From an uncultured Clostridia bacterium (GTDB taxonomy: Bacteria > Bacillota > Clostridia > Oscillospirales > Acutalibacteraceae), in assembly GCA_947165155.1 (NCBI GenBank), contig CAMUZI010000011.1, positions 1-34,181 of the forward strand: DNA of 34,181 nt, given 5' to 3'. How positions within the stretch are numbered: the stretch's first letter is position 1; each line of letters starts with the position of its first letter. The translations under genes were made by a program, and so were the position numbers. Shown here piece by piece: positions 26,959-34,181 of the stretch. Below the pieces are notes generated by a model, which was not told where the DNA came from, ran no database searches, and was given only the letters and a program-made list of their open reading frames with translations.

Positions 26959-27993
26959 TTAATCATCCAAATCCAAAAATCCAAACCCATTCATGCCAAG
27001 TTTACTCTTCACTCTTCTGCGGACAATTTTATAAAACTTAGTAATTTTCACACCTTTCATAGCACTCTTTATCTTATCGCACAAAAGCGTTTTAATTGTC
27101 ATTATTTCATGCATTGTTTCTCCGTTGCCCTTTTGAATATTATTGAAATAATAATCAACTATTTGTTCCACAAGCAATTTTGATAGTTTGTCCAAACCTC
27201 TAAATTCTATTTCACTCCCTACCACTTTATCTACCTGTTTTTTATTTCCATTTTTATCATGATAGACCGGTGCACAATCAAGTTCTTCGATACGTCTGCC
27301 AAATTTATAGATAACAAGATGTTTGTTACACACTGATTTCAAAAAATCAAATTTCCCACAAAATACCAAATCATTATTACCCCCTTCACTATTTTTCCCA
27401 ATCGAAAAGACAAACATGCCGTCATTATCTCCCGCTTTAAATTTATTATCATTTTCAACTGCATTAATCAAAAATCGCTTCACTAAAACGTGTTCCCGGG
27501 CTTTTTCTACCATTTCTAGATTATTCATAATCATATCACTATTCGCTTCAGCTTCCTGATCCGTTTGCTTTCCGAGATCCACCACATTTGGGTCATGAGG
27601 TTCGTTATTGTTCATCCCACGTTTTATTGCCCACACAACGGTTGAAATACCAACTCCGCAAAAAACCACCAAAAAAACTATAAACGCTACATGTTGCGGC
27701 TTCAATTTTTTTACATCGACACCGTTTTTCGAAAGCTCGTTTAACACCGCTTTCTCAGCATTTTTACTCTCTTTTAAGCTACCTGAATTAATTAGTTTTT
27801 TACTTTTTCTCGAATTTAGCGAATTAGGTGCCCTATTTATCCTACGAGAACTCTTTCGTTTGGAAGCACTCCACGATCCAAGTGAATTACGCATCTTGCC
27901 CACACTCTTACTCCGAGTATTACTTGGCTTAGCAGAACACGACAACACGCTCAACGAGGCCAAAACTATTGACAACACTTTTTTACTACCCAT
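26959..27993 (-). CDS. Exported membrane-anchored protein (signal, basic Ser-rich linker, membrane helix)
   Basis: A 344-aa protein, not recognised. The N-terminus MGSKKVLSIVLASLSVLSCS is a signal peptide, with VLSC as a possible lipobox. Residues 22-80 are rich in Ser, Lys, Arg and Asn. A short helix, AEKAVLNELSKNGVDVKKLK, comes before the membrane segment (about 103-127). The C-terminal domain (about 135-344) is mixed and ends acidic (FGFLDLDD). The helix and membrane part align with the neighbouring gene at 28105 (REKAIMKKLESAGVSKERSE). The promoters are also alike. The C-domains differ, so this is shared delivery architecture with different cargo. Confidence 0.76.
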   Translation of the reverse strand: MGSKKVLSIVLASLSVLSCSAKPSNTRSKSVGKMRNSLGSWSASKRKSSRRINRAPNSLNSRKSKKLINSGSLKESKNAEKAVLNELSKNGVDVKKLKPQHVAFIVFLVVFCGVGISTVVWAIKRGMNNNEPHDPNVVDLGKQTDQEAEANSDMIMNNLEMVEKAREHVLVKRFLINAVENDNKFKAGDNDGMFVFSIGKNSEGGNNDLVFCGKFDFLKSVCNKHLVIYKFGRRIEELDCAPVYHDKNGNKKQVDKVVGSEIEFRGLDKLSKLLVEQIVDYYFNNIQKGNGETMHEIMTIKTLLCDKIKSAMKGVKITKFYKIVRRRVKSKLGMNGFGFLDLDD

Positions 27994-28023
27994 AACAGCT
28001 CACCACAAAAAAATATACTTTAT

Positions 28024-28052
28024 ATCATACTACAAGCCAAATGACATATCAA
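28024..28052 (-). promoter_or_regulatory. Sigma-A promoter of gene 26959-27993
   Basis: On the minus strand TTGATA (28047-28052), 17 bp and TATGAT (28024-28029). The GGCTTGTAGTATGAT segment resembles GAGCTATAGTATAAT before the neighbouring gene. Confidence 0.82.
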
Positions 28053-28104
28053 CCAAAAAGAAATAAAACACTAACAATGCTTATCTACAAAAGATGCATA
28101 AATA

Positions 28105-29289
28105 TCAAAAACAACTACACTCTTCCAATTCAAATGGCAAACTTTTATCTTTCCAATATCCACTTGCTTCAAATTTATCTTTTTTAATCATTAACACTGA
28201 GTCAACTTTTAACCTTTTAATTTTGACGTATCTCAATAAATTAGTTAAGATTTCATTTGTTCCCATCTTCTGGGTGGCATACTTCGACTTATCACTATTA
28301 TTTTCTCCCCTAGGGTTCTGAATGATAAAACGCTTAATGTTGTCTTTATCATCGTAAAGCAAGTGAACATACACAGTGTGTGATCCGTTACCTTCTTCAT
28401 TACAAAAAGATAAAACCATCCCCCCAACAAAGTACTCCACATCGTTAATCCTAAATTTTCCCAGACCGACGCAACATTTCTGTAGAGTGCTAAGTGAACC
28501 ACTAATAAGGGAAGGTGATTTACCACTTTCCTTAACGGATGTAGGATTGCCAAATGCCTCAGGAAAACCTCTTGAAAAATCACTCCAGAGATTTTGCCAA
28601 TTATACATCTTATCCTTTTCGCTGATGTAATTGTGATTTTTACAAATATCCCAAAGTTTCAGAATCTTGTCTTTTGCCTCGATTAACTTTATTTTCGATT
28701 CTAAAACTTTCTCTTCTTCCCCCCAAGCTTTTTCTGCTTGTTTTTTCAGACCTTCCTGGTCCCAGTTCTGCGTCGGAATGTTTAATATTTCTTCCACAAG
28801 AACTGGATTAAGAAACATATTCAAGTATGAATCTTCGAGGCATGATCCTATACTTCTACCCATCCCGATTTCTAGCATATTCCAACTAACAAACTTTATT
28901 ATTTTTTCCTTATCAGCTTCCCAACTTAAGCTTGAACCGTCACAATACTTAATTGCCAAAACAAAGGCAACAAAAAATGCGATTCCGAAACCTGACATTA
29001 GTATAGTTACCACTTTTTTTATATTAGTTTCTGACCGTTCCTTACTTACCCCAGCACTTTCAAGTTTTTTCATGATAGCCTTTTCCCGTGAACCGGACAC
29101 CCCCCTCAAGAATTTGCCACCAGTGGGTAAACGTTTTTCTGTTCTAGCATTTTTGTTCCCTAGAAAACTCAAATTGTTATTCCAACGACTTTTTGTTCCG
29201 GGTTGACTATGAAACCTTACCGCTCCCGTAGAGCATGAAAACGTATTAAGCAACGCTAAAATGGCAGATAGCAATTTTTTGTTTTTCAC
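28105..29289 (-). CDS. Exported membrane-anchored protein, tentative peptidase-like C-domain
   Basis: A 394-aa protein, not confidently recognised. Signal peptide about residues 1-22 (MKNKKLLSAILALLNTFSCS), basic linker to about 65, helix SREKAIMKKLESAGVSK, membrane segment about 88-113. The C-domain contains GSCLEDSYLNMFLNPVL and, ~150 residues later, NGSHTVYVHLLYDD. This order loosely recalls the Cys box and the His box (GHY-x-x-Y) of ubiquitin-specific proteases. The match is weak and the catalytic Cys is uncertain. The start is GTG at 29289 with GGAGG upstream. A decayed copy of its last ~100 bp lies at 29420-29520. Confidence 0.72.
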   Translation of the reverse strand: MKNKKLLSAILALLNTFSCSTGAVRFHSQPGTKSRWNNNLSFLGNKNARTEKRLPTGGKFLRGVSGSREKAIMKKLESAGVSKERSETNIKKVVTILMSGFGIAFFVAFVLAIKYCDGSSLSWEADKEKIIKFVSWNMLEIGMGRSIGSCLEDSYLNMFLNPVLVEEILNIPTQNWDQEGLKKQAEKAWGEEEKVLESKIKLIEAKDKILKLWDICKNHNYISEKDKMYNWQNLWSDFSRGFPEAFGNPTSVKESGKSPSLISGSLSTLQKCCVGLGKFRINDVEYFVGGMVLSFCNEEGNGSHTVYVHLLYDDKDNIKRFIIQNPRGENNSDKSKYATQKMGTNEILTNLLRYVKIKRLKVDSVLMIKKDKFEASGYWKDKSLPFELEECSCF

Positions 29290-29316
29290 GATAACACCTC
29301 CAAAAACTTCCCTCTA

Positions 29317-29345
29317 ATTATACTATAGCTCAAACAGCATGTCAA
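29317..29345 (-). promoter_or_regulatory. Sigma-A promoter of gene 28105-29289
   Basis: On the minus strand consensus TTGACA (29340-29345), 17 bp and consensus TATAAT (29317-29322). This is one of the strongest-looking promoters in the window. Confidence 0.93.
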
Positions 29346-29419
29346 ATAAAAGAGTAAAATTTTAACAATAGACACCATTTCATGAATTAAAATTGGCACC
29401 CACAGGAGATACACAAGTA

Positions 29420-29520
29420 TTAAAAATAACTATACTCTGTCAAATTGAGTGGTAAATTTTTATCTTTTCAAATATTTACTTTTACTAAATTTATCTTTTT
29501 TTAATTCTTGCTGTTCAGAC
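29420..29520 (-). pseudogene. Decayed tail of a paralogue of gene 28105-29289
   Basis: The minus strand reads KKDKFSKSKYLKR, then, after a frame change, KDKNLPLNLTEYSYF and a stop. The intact gene has KKDKFEASGYWKDKSLPFEL and EECSCF. DNA similarity covers about 100 bp. It stops next to an IS fragment at 29529, which probably removed the rest. Confidence 0.7.
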
Positions 29521-29528
29521 ATCGAAAC

Positions 29529-29652
29529 GGCATTACTAAAAGTGCATAGAAGAGAAATAGTCACGGTACAAAAACAATAAGAGGTAGTAAACTTAAATTT
29601 TTAGACAAGCAATAAGTTTTGCGAGAAAAGCGTGCAAGATAATGGTGAAGAA
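29529..29652 (-). mobile_element. IS1-family end fragment
   Basis: It starts with terminus GGCATTACTAAAAGTGCATA and covers the last ~120 bp of an IS, including the transposase tail (minus-strand ARFARKTYCLSKNL). It is in inverted orientation to the copy at 29659. Confidence 0.82.
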
Positions 29653-29658
29653 GGGCAT

Positions 29659-30360
29659 GGTGTTGTTAAAAGTAAGTAGATAACGTAAAATACAAAGCAT
29701 GATAGAAGAGAGAAAATGTACAATAAAATGTGTACGAAAAGAAAAAGTGAAAAATGGACTTATTGTAGGGGAAAGTAAAAGTATAAATGTAAAAATTGTG
29801 GATGTAGCTATACGGGCGGAAGAAATGGTTATCCCGAAGATATAAAACAAAAAATAATAAAATATTATGGGTTTAGAAGAATTGAAAAATTACTTCATGT
29901 TAGTCATATGTCCGTAATAAATTGGGTAAAGCAGGCTGCAGGTGAAATACGTAAAATGAGGACATCTATAACAAGAAAATGAATATTTTATAACTTGATA
30001 AAATGTGTGTGAACTTTAAAAAATATGACTCTGTACAGCTGTAAATCGAGAGACTAAAGAACTTGTCGTTTTTTTCATAGGTAATCGCAGTTCTGAGAAA
30101 CTTTGTGAAAATATTCCGCATATTGAGGCTAAATTTCATGCTACAGATAAATTCCCAATATACGATGTCGTTCCACCAAACATCTGATTGGCAAATCTCA
30201 TACTATACTGTTGAACGTATGAACCATCTTCTTCGACATTATCTTGCCAGTTTTGCTCGCAAAACTTATTGCTGGTTTAAAAGCTTAAACATGATCGTTA
30301 ATCCCCTCCTATTGTTTTTATACCGTGAGTATTTCTCTTCTATGCACTTTTGGTAATGCC
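29659..30360 (+). mobile_element. IS1-family element, full length but with a broken transposase
   Basis: About 702 bp with both termini: GGTGTTGTTAAAAGTAAGTA at the left and GGCATTACCAAAAGTGCATA read from the right. The transposase starts at ATG 29728 (MCTKRKSEKWTYCRGK) with an N-terminal zinc-finger pattern (CKNCGC), then SYTGGRNGYPEDIKQKIIKY and the HTH HVSHMSVINWVKQAAGEI. Stops at TAA (about 29776) and TGA (about 29979), plus frameshifts, break it. The C-terminal half shows NRETKELVVFFIGNRSSE and VERMNHLLRHYLASFARKTY. It is the most complete copy here and defines the element ends. No clear target duplication is visible. Confidence 0.88.
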
Positions 30361-30392
30361 TAGCATCTTTACTTATCATTACTTAGTTATGT

Positions 30393-30415
30393 ATGATACG
30401 ATACGGGTGTATCAT
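30393..30415 (+). promoter_or_regulatory. Inverted repeat before the M50 protease gene
   Basis: ATGATAC and GTATCAT are 7-bp perfect inverted arms separated by 9 bp, 23 bp upstream of the ATG. This could be an operator or an mRNA hairpin. No T-tract follows. Confidence 0.35.
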
Positions 30416-30438
30416 TCTTTGTGAATTTGAGGTCAATC

Positions 30439-31122
30439 ATGTTCGGATTTTGGTTTTTTGATTACAACCTAAATATGTGGAACGTAACAGCGCGGTTGTG
30501 TTCGCTTATTTTAGCTGTCGTTATATTTCTTCCATTACACGAAGTTATTCACATAAAAATTGCTAAAAGTTTTTTGGGCGAAAAGTGCAAAATAAGAGAT
30601 TTTTCATTTTTTGATTTTTTTAATCCAATTGGTGCGATATTTATGTTGATATTCCAGTATGGATGGGCAAAACGTTGGAGTCTGTATTTTAATGCTCCAC
30701 TGAATAATAGGCACGAAGTGGTCATTACTAATTTATCAGGTCCATTGTTTAATTTTTTATCCGCTGTATTGATAAAAATAATCGTGAATTTGTTTACATT
30801 GTTGAGCATCTGTTTTAAAATTAATTTGTCATGGATTATACTGGTATTTTATTATTTGGTGGAGATCAATATAAGGTTATCAGTAGTCGAATTGCTTCCT
30901 ATTCCGCCTTTCGATGGTTTTAGAGCTCTTGAGGCTTTTATACCAGAAAAATACATGGGACAATATTTTAAAAACTATTTTATGATTTGGATTGTTTTAT
31001 CTATTCTTATTTTTACGGGAGTTTTTGATGTTCCAATGTATATTCTCGAAAATGCAATGTACAAAGGTGTGAATATCTTGTCATCCATTCCGTTCATTTT
31101 GGTTAAGGGCTTGAAGTTTTGA
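30439..31122 (+). CDS. Site-2 protease family (M50) membrane metalloprotease
   Basis: A 227-aa intramembrane zinc protease. H34-E35-x-x-H38 (HEVIH) lies in the first core helix. NLSGPLFNF and LLPIPPFDGF (D159 as third ligand) complete the family signature. There are about five membrane helices. The ATG at 30439 follows GAGGT by 6 nt. Related proteases cleave membrane-bound regulators, as SpoIVFB does in sporulation, but in Clostridia this shorter type often neighbours scpA/scpB and DUF2953 genes and its substrate is unknown. The end (KGLKF-stop) is duplicated 184 bp downstream before DUF2953, showing that the two genes once overlapped. Confidence 0.88.
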   Translation: MFGFWFFDYNLNMWNVTARLCSLILAVVIFLPLHEVIHIKIAKSFLGEKCKIRDFSFFDFFNPIGAIFMLIFQYGWAKRWSLYFNAPLNNRHEVVITNLSGPLFNFLSAVLIKIIVNLFTLLSICFKINLSWIILVFYYLVEINIRLSVVELLPIPPFDGFRALEAFIPEKYMGQYFKNYFMIWIVLSILIFTGVFDVPMYILENAMYKGVNILSSIPFILVKGLKF

Positions 31123-31475
31123 TATTCCTGATGATTATCTAGTTACTATTCTTGCTGTGTTTTTATTTTTGTTGATTCCAGTAAGGCCGGCTAGGGTCTT
31201 TGATTAGAAGAATGATGGTTTTGAGGCTTTTATTTCTTTTTTTATGAGAAATATATCTTAGTGGTGATACAAGAAAACCAAATTATTTAGGGGCTTAAAA
31301 TTTTGATATTTCCGATGATTATTCTAGTTATCATTCTTATTGTAATTTTATTTTTATTGATTCCGGTAAAATTGGAAGTTCGAATTAAAAATGGTGAGTT
31401 CAAGATTTTTGTTTTCTTCTTCTCTGTAAAATTCGATATATCCAATGGCAAAAAAAAAACTAATAAAAGTAGAGA
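31103..31475 (+). repeat. Decayed tandem duplication across the M50/DUF2953 junction
   Basis: 31103-31286 and 31287-about 31475 align. Both carry the M50 end (AAGGGCTTGAAGTTTTGA versus AGGGGCTTAAAATTTTGA) and the DUF2953 start. The first copy has a 1-bp deletion and stops, the second is open. The unit is about 184 bp. Confidence 0.82.
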
Positions 31476-31830
31476 TATTCACGCCGAATCAAAAGATTTT
31501 TTTTCAAAGCTTAAGTTTCTTGGCTCTAATTTTGGTTTGGTGTCATCTGTTTTTAAATTTGTAATAAAAAAAGTAAAGTTTAAGAAAATTCACTTTGTTA
31601 TTCGTGTATGTGCAGAAGATTCAAAAGATTGCGCTGTAAATTATTCGTACATAAGTGCATCTCTAAATTTACTAATACAGGTTTTTAATTTGAACAAAAA
31701 AACTGAAAATTTAAAAATCGTAGTGATACCAGATTTCTTATCTTTTGAGACAACATATTTTGGAAAAATAATTTTGAGTGCGAATTTGCTTGAAATCATT
31801 TGTTTATTGGGTATTGCTAAAAATACATAA
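31303..31830 (+). CDS. DUF2953 (YtfI-like) membrane protein, C-terminus cut by an IS
   Basis: A 175-aa protein. An N-terminal membrane helix (about 3-22, ending LIPVKLEVRI) and the conserved later parts INY-like VNYSYISASLNLLIQVF and KIVVIPDF match the DUF2953 family found in endospore formers beside the spore protein gene ytfJ/gerW. The start is TTG at 31303 with AGGGG upstream; in the parent arrangement it overlapped the M50 stop. The last codons (IAKNT-stop) lie inside the terminal repeat of the IS at 31810, so the natural end is lost. gerW is not downstream. The protein may still fold, since little seems missing. Confidence 0.8.
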   Translation: MIFPMIILVIILIVILFLLIPVKLEVRIKNGEFKIFVFFFSVKFDISNGKKKTNKSRDIHAESKDFFSKLKFLGSNFGLVSSVFKFVIKKVKFKKIHFVIRVCAEDSKDCAVNYSYISASLNLLIQVFNLNKKTENLKIVVIPDFLSFETTYFGKIILSANLLEIICLLGIAKNT

Positions 31831-32375
31831 AAAAATAGTCACTATATAAAAACAATAAGGGGGAATTAACAATCACATTTAAACTTTTAGACTAGCAATA
31901 AGTTTTGCGAGAAAAGTGCACAAGATAATGTCGAAAAGACGGTTCATACGTTCAACAGTATAAGTACGAGATCTGCCAATCAGATGTTTATTTTGGGAGA
32001 TGTTATCGTATATTAGAAATTTATCTGTAACATAAAATTTAGCCTCAATATGAGAAATATTTTCATAAAGCCCCTCAAACCTTTCAGAACTGCGACCACC
32101 TACGAAAGAACCAACAAGCTTTTTAGTCTCTTGATTTACAGCTGTACAGAGTCATATTTTTTAAAGTCATCATTTTTTTAAAATATTCGTTTTCTTGTTG
32201 TTAAATATCCTCATTTTACGTATTTCATCCGCAGACTGCTTTACCCAATTTATTACAGACAAATAACTAGTATGAAATAATCTTTCAATTCTTCTAAACC
32301 CATCTCTAGGTAATATTTTATTGCTTTTTATTTTATATCTTCGGGATGACCATTTTTTCCACCAATAGCACCATA
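31810..32375 (-). mobile_element. IS1-family relic, 5'-truncated and frameshifted
   Basis: Terminus GGTATTGCTAAAAATACATA at 31810. The C-terminal transposase half is broken by stops; YVTDKFLIYD and VERMNRLF-like segments remain. The N-terminal piece shows NGHPEDIK, GFRRIERLFHTSYLSVINWV and KQSADEIRKM. The 5' end is missing at about 32375. 31831-32478 holds nothing else. Confidence 0.85.
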
Positions 32376-32478
32376 TCAATCGATGTGGGATATTCTTATA
32401 TGCTTATGTTTACACAAATAAAGATTGAATCAGCGACGCTATTTCAAAATTGAAAAGTTTTAGAGAAGGAGAATAACT

Positions 32479-32826
32479 ATGTTAAATGTTTGTATCTTAA
32501 TGGGACGCTTAGTTCATACACCGAGAATTAAAGAATTGGAAAATAACAAAAAAATTTTGAGGTTCACACTTGCAATTAATCAGAGCAGAGAAAAGGCATA
32601 CTTTATAGATGGTGTATCGTGGGATTCGCATGCCCAATTTATCTGCAACCATTTTGCAAGAGGAGATCCTCTAATTATCAGAGGAAGGCTAGAGACTCGT
32701 ATCTACAAAAACAAACTTGGAAACCAAGTCAAAGTTACTGAAGTAATTGTAGAAAACGTCAATTTTTGTATCTCAAACGAGGTAAAGAATGATGATCGAG
32801 ATGAAGAACTATCACTACCTTGCTGA
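32479..32826 (+). CDS. ssb: Single-stranded DNA-binding protein
   Basis: A 115-aa OB-fold protein that coats single-stranded DNA. Family features are MLNVCILMGRLVHTPRI, FTLAINQSREK, the GVSWDSHAQFICNHFARGDP segment and LIIRGRLETRIYKNKLGNQV. It is shorter than typical SSB (about 140-180 aa) because the flexible linker is nearly absent. The acidic tail reads DDRDEELSLPC instead of the usual DDDIPF, so partner binding may be altered. AGAAGGAG lies 7 nt upstream of the ATG. It overlaps the next ORF by 38 bp. It may be an accessory, not the main, SSB. Confidence 0.87.
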   Translation: MLNVCILMGRLVHTPRIKELENNKKILRFTLAINQSREKAYFIDGVSWDSHAQFICNHFARGDPLIIRGRLETRIYKNKLGNQVKVTEVIVENVNFCISNEVKNDDRDEELSLPC

Positions 32827-33013
32827 GGCTAGACAAGAGGACAAGGTAAAATTTGCGAACATTTTGATGGAAATTGTTTCTTCAAAAGACTTTCACAAAT
32901 TCGATCCTTCAGGACTCAAGTTCTTCCTCTACACACTCTACACTCGATATTCCTCTGGCCAGCCTCTCGAGTTAGATTATCAAGAAATGAAAATTTTTAA
33001 AAACTTCGAATAG
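32789..33013 (+). CDS. Small ORF overlapping the end of ssb
   Basis: 74 codons beginning MMIEMKNYHYLAEARQEDK, soluble, mixed charge, with a helix-rich middle (FANILMEIVSSKDFHKF). Function unknown. The start lies 38 bp inside ssb in another frame, with GAGGTAAAG upstream (spacing 3-6 nt to ATGATG). The frame runs cleanly to a stop just before the hairpin at 33046, which supports a real gene coupled to ssb. Confidence 0.6.
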   Translation: MMIEMKNYHYLAEARQEDKVKFANILMEIVSSKDFHKFDPSGLKFFLYTLYTRYSSGQPLELDYQEMKIFKNFE

Positions 33014-33045
33014 AACTCATTGATGATAAGAAAAAAAGGTCATAA

Positions 33046-33070
33046 CGCACGTCCAACTTCTGGACGTGCG
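33046..33070. terminator. Strong hairpin between converging genes
   Basis: The 10-bp perfect stem CGCACGTCCA/TGGACGTGCG has loop ACTTC. On the minus strand a T-run (CCTTTTTTT) follows after 6 bases; on the plus strand the tail is only AT-rich. It probably serves as a bidirectional terminator for the ssb unit and the gene at 33081. Confidence 0.72.
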
Positions 33071-33080
33071 CAATTTATAA

Positions 33081-33845
33081 TTAAAACTTGTGCTTTGCCT
33101 TATAGATGATAGTACATTGTGTCTTGTCGCTATAGTTCTCATAGCAAATTTTTACCAACTCCAAATCTTTGGATACAAAAACTGAGTAAGAACCATTTTC
33201 ACTATGAGTAGATATAAAGCCTGACCCATAACTGTCCTTTCCACAAAGCGGACTTATACACGATTTGGCTTTTACACCAGCAACAATTGGTTCAAAAGCA
33301 TCATCAATGATAGCCTTAACACCACTCGGAAGGAAGAATCCAAGAATTTTTTCATTTTTACTATTCAAAAACGAAGATAACTTCTCCCCTGATAACTCAA
33401 CACTTTTCTTGTTTTCATCAACTACTTTTACTGAGTGCACGTCTTTCAAGTAGAAAGGATCCATTTCCAAATACTTACATCCATTCCACTTAGCCCTCTG
33501 CCCAATTTTATACAAAACATTATACTTATCTTCACCAATACACTGAATGATTTTTTCTTTGGCACGGGCAATCCCTTCACTGAATGCCTTGTCCTTTTGT
33601 GACTTCAAAAGGTCGGAATCAGAAATTTGACTTGGTGAACTATCACACTTAATAACATTTTCAATATTGTTGACAGTATTCTTACTCTTGGAACTTAAAA
33701 CAATACCAGTAGAAATTGCACCTACTAACCCAAAAATCCCCAAGCCGCTATACACCAATGTACTCGTTGGAACTGCTTGAATAGTTGACGAACACAAAGT
33801 AGCAGATACCAATGCGCTCACTAATAATTTTTTATATGACCTCAT
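33081..33845 (-). CDS. Exported protein of unknown function
   Basis: A 254-aa protein, not recognised. Signal peptide about residues 1-24 (MRSYKKLLVSALVSATLCSS), followed closely by a second hydrophobic segment (about 30-51) that may anchor it. The mature part contains FFLPSGVKAIIDDAFEPI, faintly like a BspA-type LRR (LP-x-x-V-x-x-I-x-x-x-AF), and a C-terminal ENGSYSVFVSKDL strand region. ATG at 33845 has AGGAGG 8 nt upstream; the frame is open for 17 codons further upstream but without a ribosome-binding site. Confidence 0.75.
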   Translation of the reverse strand: MRSYKKLLVSALVSATLCSSTIQAVPTSTLVYSGLGIFGLVGAISTGIVLSSKSKNTVNNIENVIKCDSSPSQISDSDLLKSQKDKAFSEGIARAKEKIIQCIGEDKYNVLYKIGQRAKWNGCKYLEMDPFYLKDVHSVKVVDENKKSVELSGEKLSSFLNSKNEKILGFFLPSGVKAIIDDAFEPIVAGVKAKSCISPLCGKDSYGSGFISTHSENGSYSVFVSKDLELVKICYENYSDKTQCTIIYKAKHKF

Positions 33846-33931
33846 AGAAAAACCTCCTAAAATAACATAATTTATTAGCTCATCAAGACAAGCCACATAT
33901 ATAGTAAATCATTTTTTTTTTTCATCAATAG

Positions 33932-34141
33932 GCATTTAACAAAATTGGCAATAAGTTTATATTACATTTGTATTTATTTTGTTATTATAACTCCCAATTG
34001 TTTCTACCCGAAGCCTCTTACAGAGTTTTGATTTATAAATACGTGGATGAAATGTCATGGGAGCAGATTTCTCAAAAACTTGGATATAGTAAATCATCAT
34101 GCCAAAGATTTTGTAATAATGCTAAGAAAATTTCATTTTAG
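33932..34141 (+). pseudogene. Fragment of a sigma-region-4/DUF1492-like HTH protein
   Basis: An open stretch of 69 codons without ATG ends LFLPEASYRVLIYKYVDEMS, WEQISQKLGYSKSSCQRFCN and NAKKISF. The core Y-x-D-x-x-SWE-x-I-x-x-x-LGYS pattern is that of helix-turn-helix proteins such as phage ArpU/DUF1492-type late regulators and sigma region 4. Only the C-terminal part is present, so it is likely a relic, possibly of prophage origin. 33846-33931 shows nothing else. Confidence 0.5.
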
Positions 34142-34181
34142 TTAAGAAAATAGAATTTTTGGGTTGACTTTTTCTGCTGAG

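Overview
This AT-rich window comes from a bacterium of the Firmicutes, most likely class Clostridia. The evidence is a Gram-positive-type rpmG-secE-nusG-rplK-rplA operon, a clostridial rpoC, the endospore-former genes spoIID and ylbJ, a ytfI-like DUF2953 gene, an FtsX/EnvC-like pair and CCA-encoding tRNAs. Many features point to a host-associated, reducing genome: several insertion-sequence relics, at least seven broken genes or gene fragments, wide gene spacing and a large share of small exported proteins with no recognisable homologue. A protist- or animal-associated symbiont is an inference; the sequence does not name a host.

Layout. 1-3925: two extra 180-bp copies of the rpoC start, then rpoC and its terminator. 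3934-4357: a gene relic, a miniature IS-like element and initiator tRNA-Met. 4452-7561 (minus): an unknown membrane protein, ftsX and an EnvC/M23 murein hydrolase activator in one overlapping operon with a clear promoter. 7672-10977: spoIID followed by an odd array. The last 111 bp of spoIID recur twice at about 1-kb steps. Between the copies sit unrelated minus-strand genes for exported proteins, two of them behind near-identical promoter/RBS blocks. 11016-13718: an IS1-family relic, a Cys-rich gene and a large membrane protein. 13831-17745: exported protein, ylbJ, tRNA-Val, a secreted papain-like cysteine protease and another exported protein. 17811-23605 (minus): glmS, phosphoglucomutase, rplA, rplK, nusG, secE, rpmG. 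23755-29345: exported proteins, IS relics, tRNA-Leu, a frameshifted pseudogene, a clostridial conserved protein and two exported paralogue-like proteins. 29420-32375: a gene-tail relic, IS copies, an M50 protease, and a DUF2953 gene with a duplicated start and an IS-truncated end. 32479-34181: ssb, a small overlapping ORF, a terminator hairpin, a last exported protein and a sigma-region-4-like relic.

How the genes fit together. Core functions are transcription (rpoC, nusG), translation (L1, L11, L33, three tRNAs), secretion (secE), amino-sugar and cell-wall supply (glmS, pgm), division-linked wall hydrolysis (ftsX and the EnvC-like protein) and sporulation (spoIID, ylbJ, DUF2953, M50 protease). 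Nine small genes start with signal-peptide-like N-termini and look like surface or secreted proteins; SecE-dependent export could deliver them. The clearest biochemical call among them is the Cys/His/Asp protease at 16276-17178.

The most unusual theme is repeated duplication of gene ends: the rpoC start, the spoIID tail with part of a convergent gene, the M50/DUF2953 junction and the tail of an exported-protein gene. Three of these are direct repeats beside the functional copy. At the spoIID locus the repeats bracket different cargo genes, which looks like a cassette-exchange site. That interpretation is inference.
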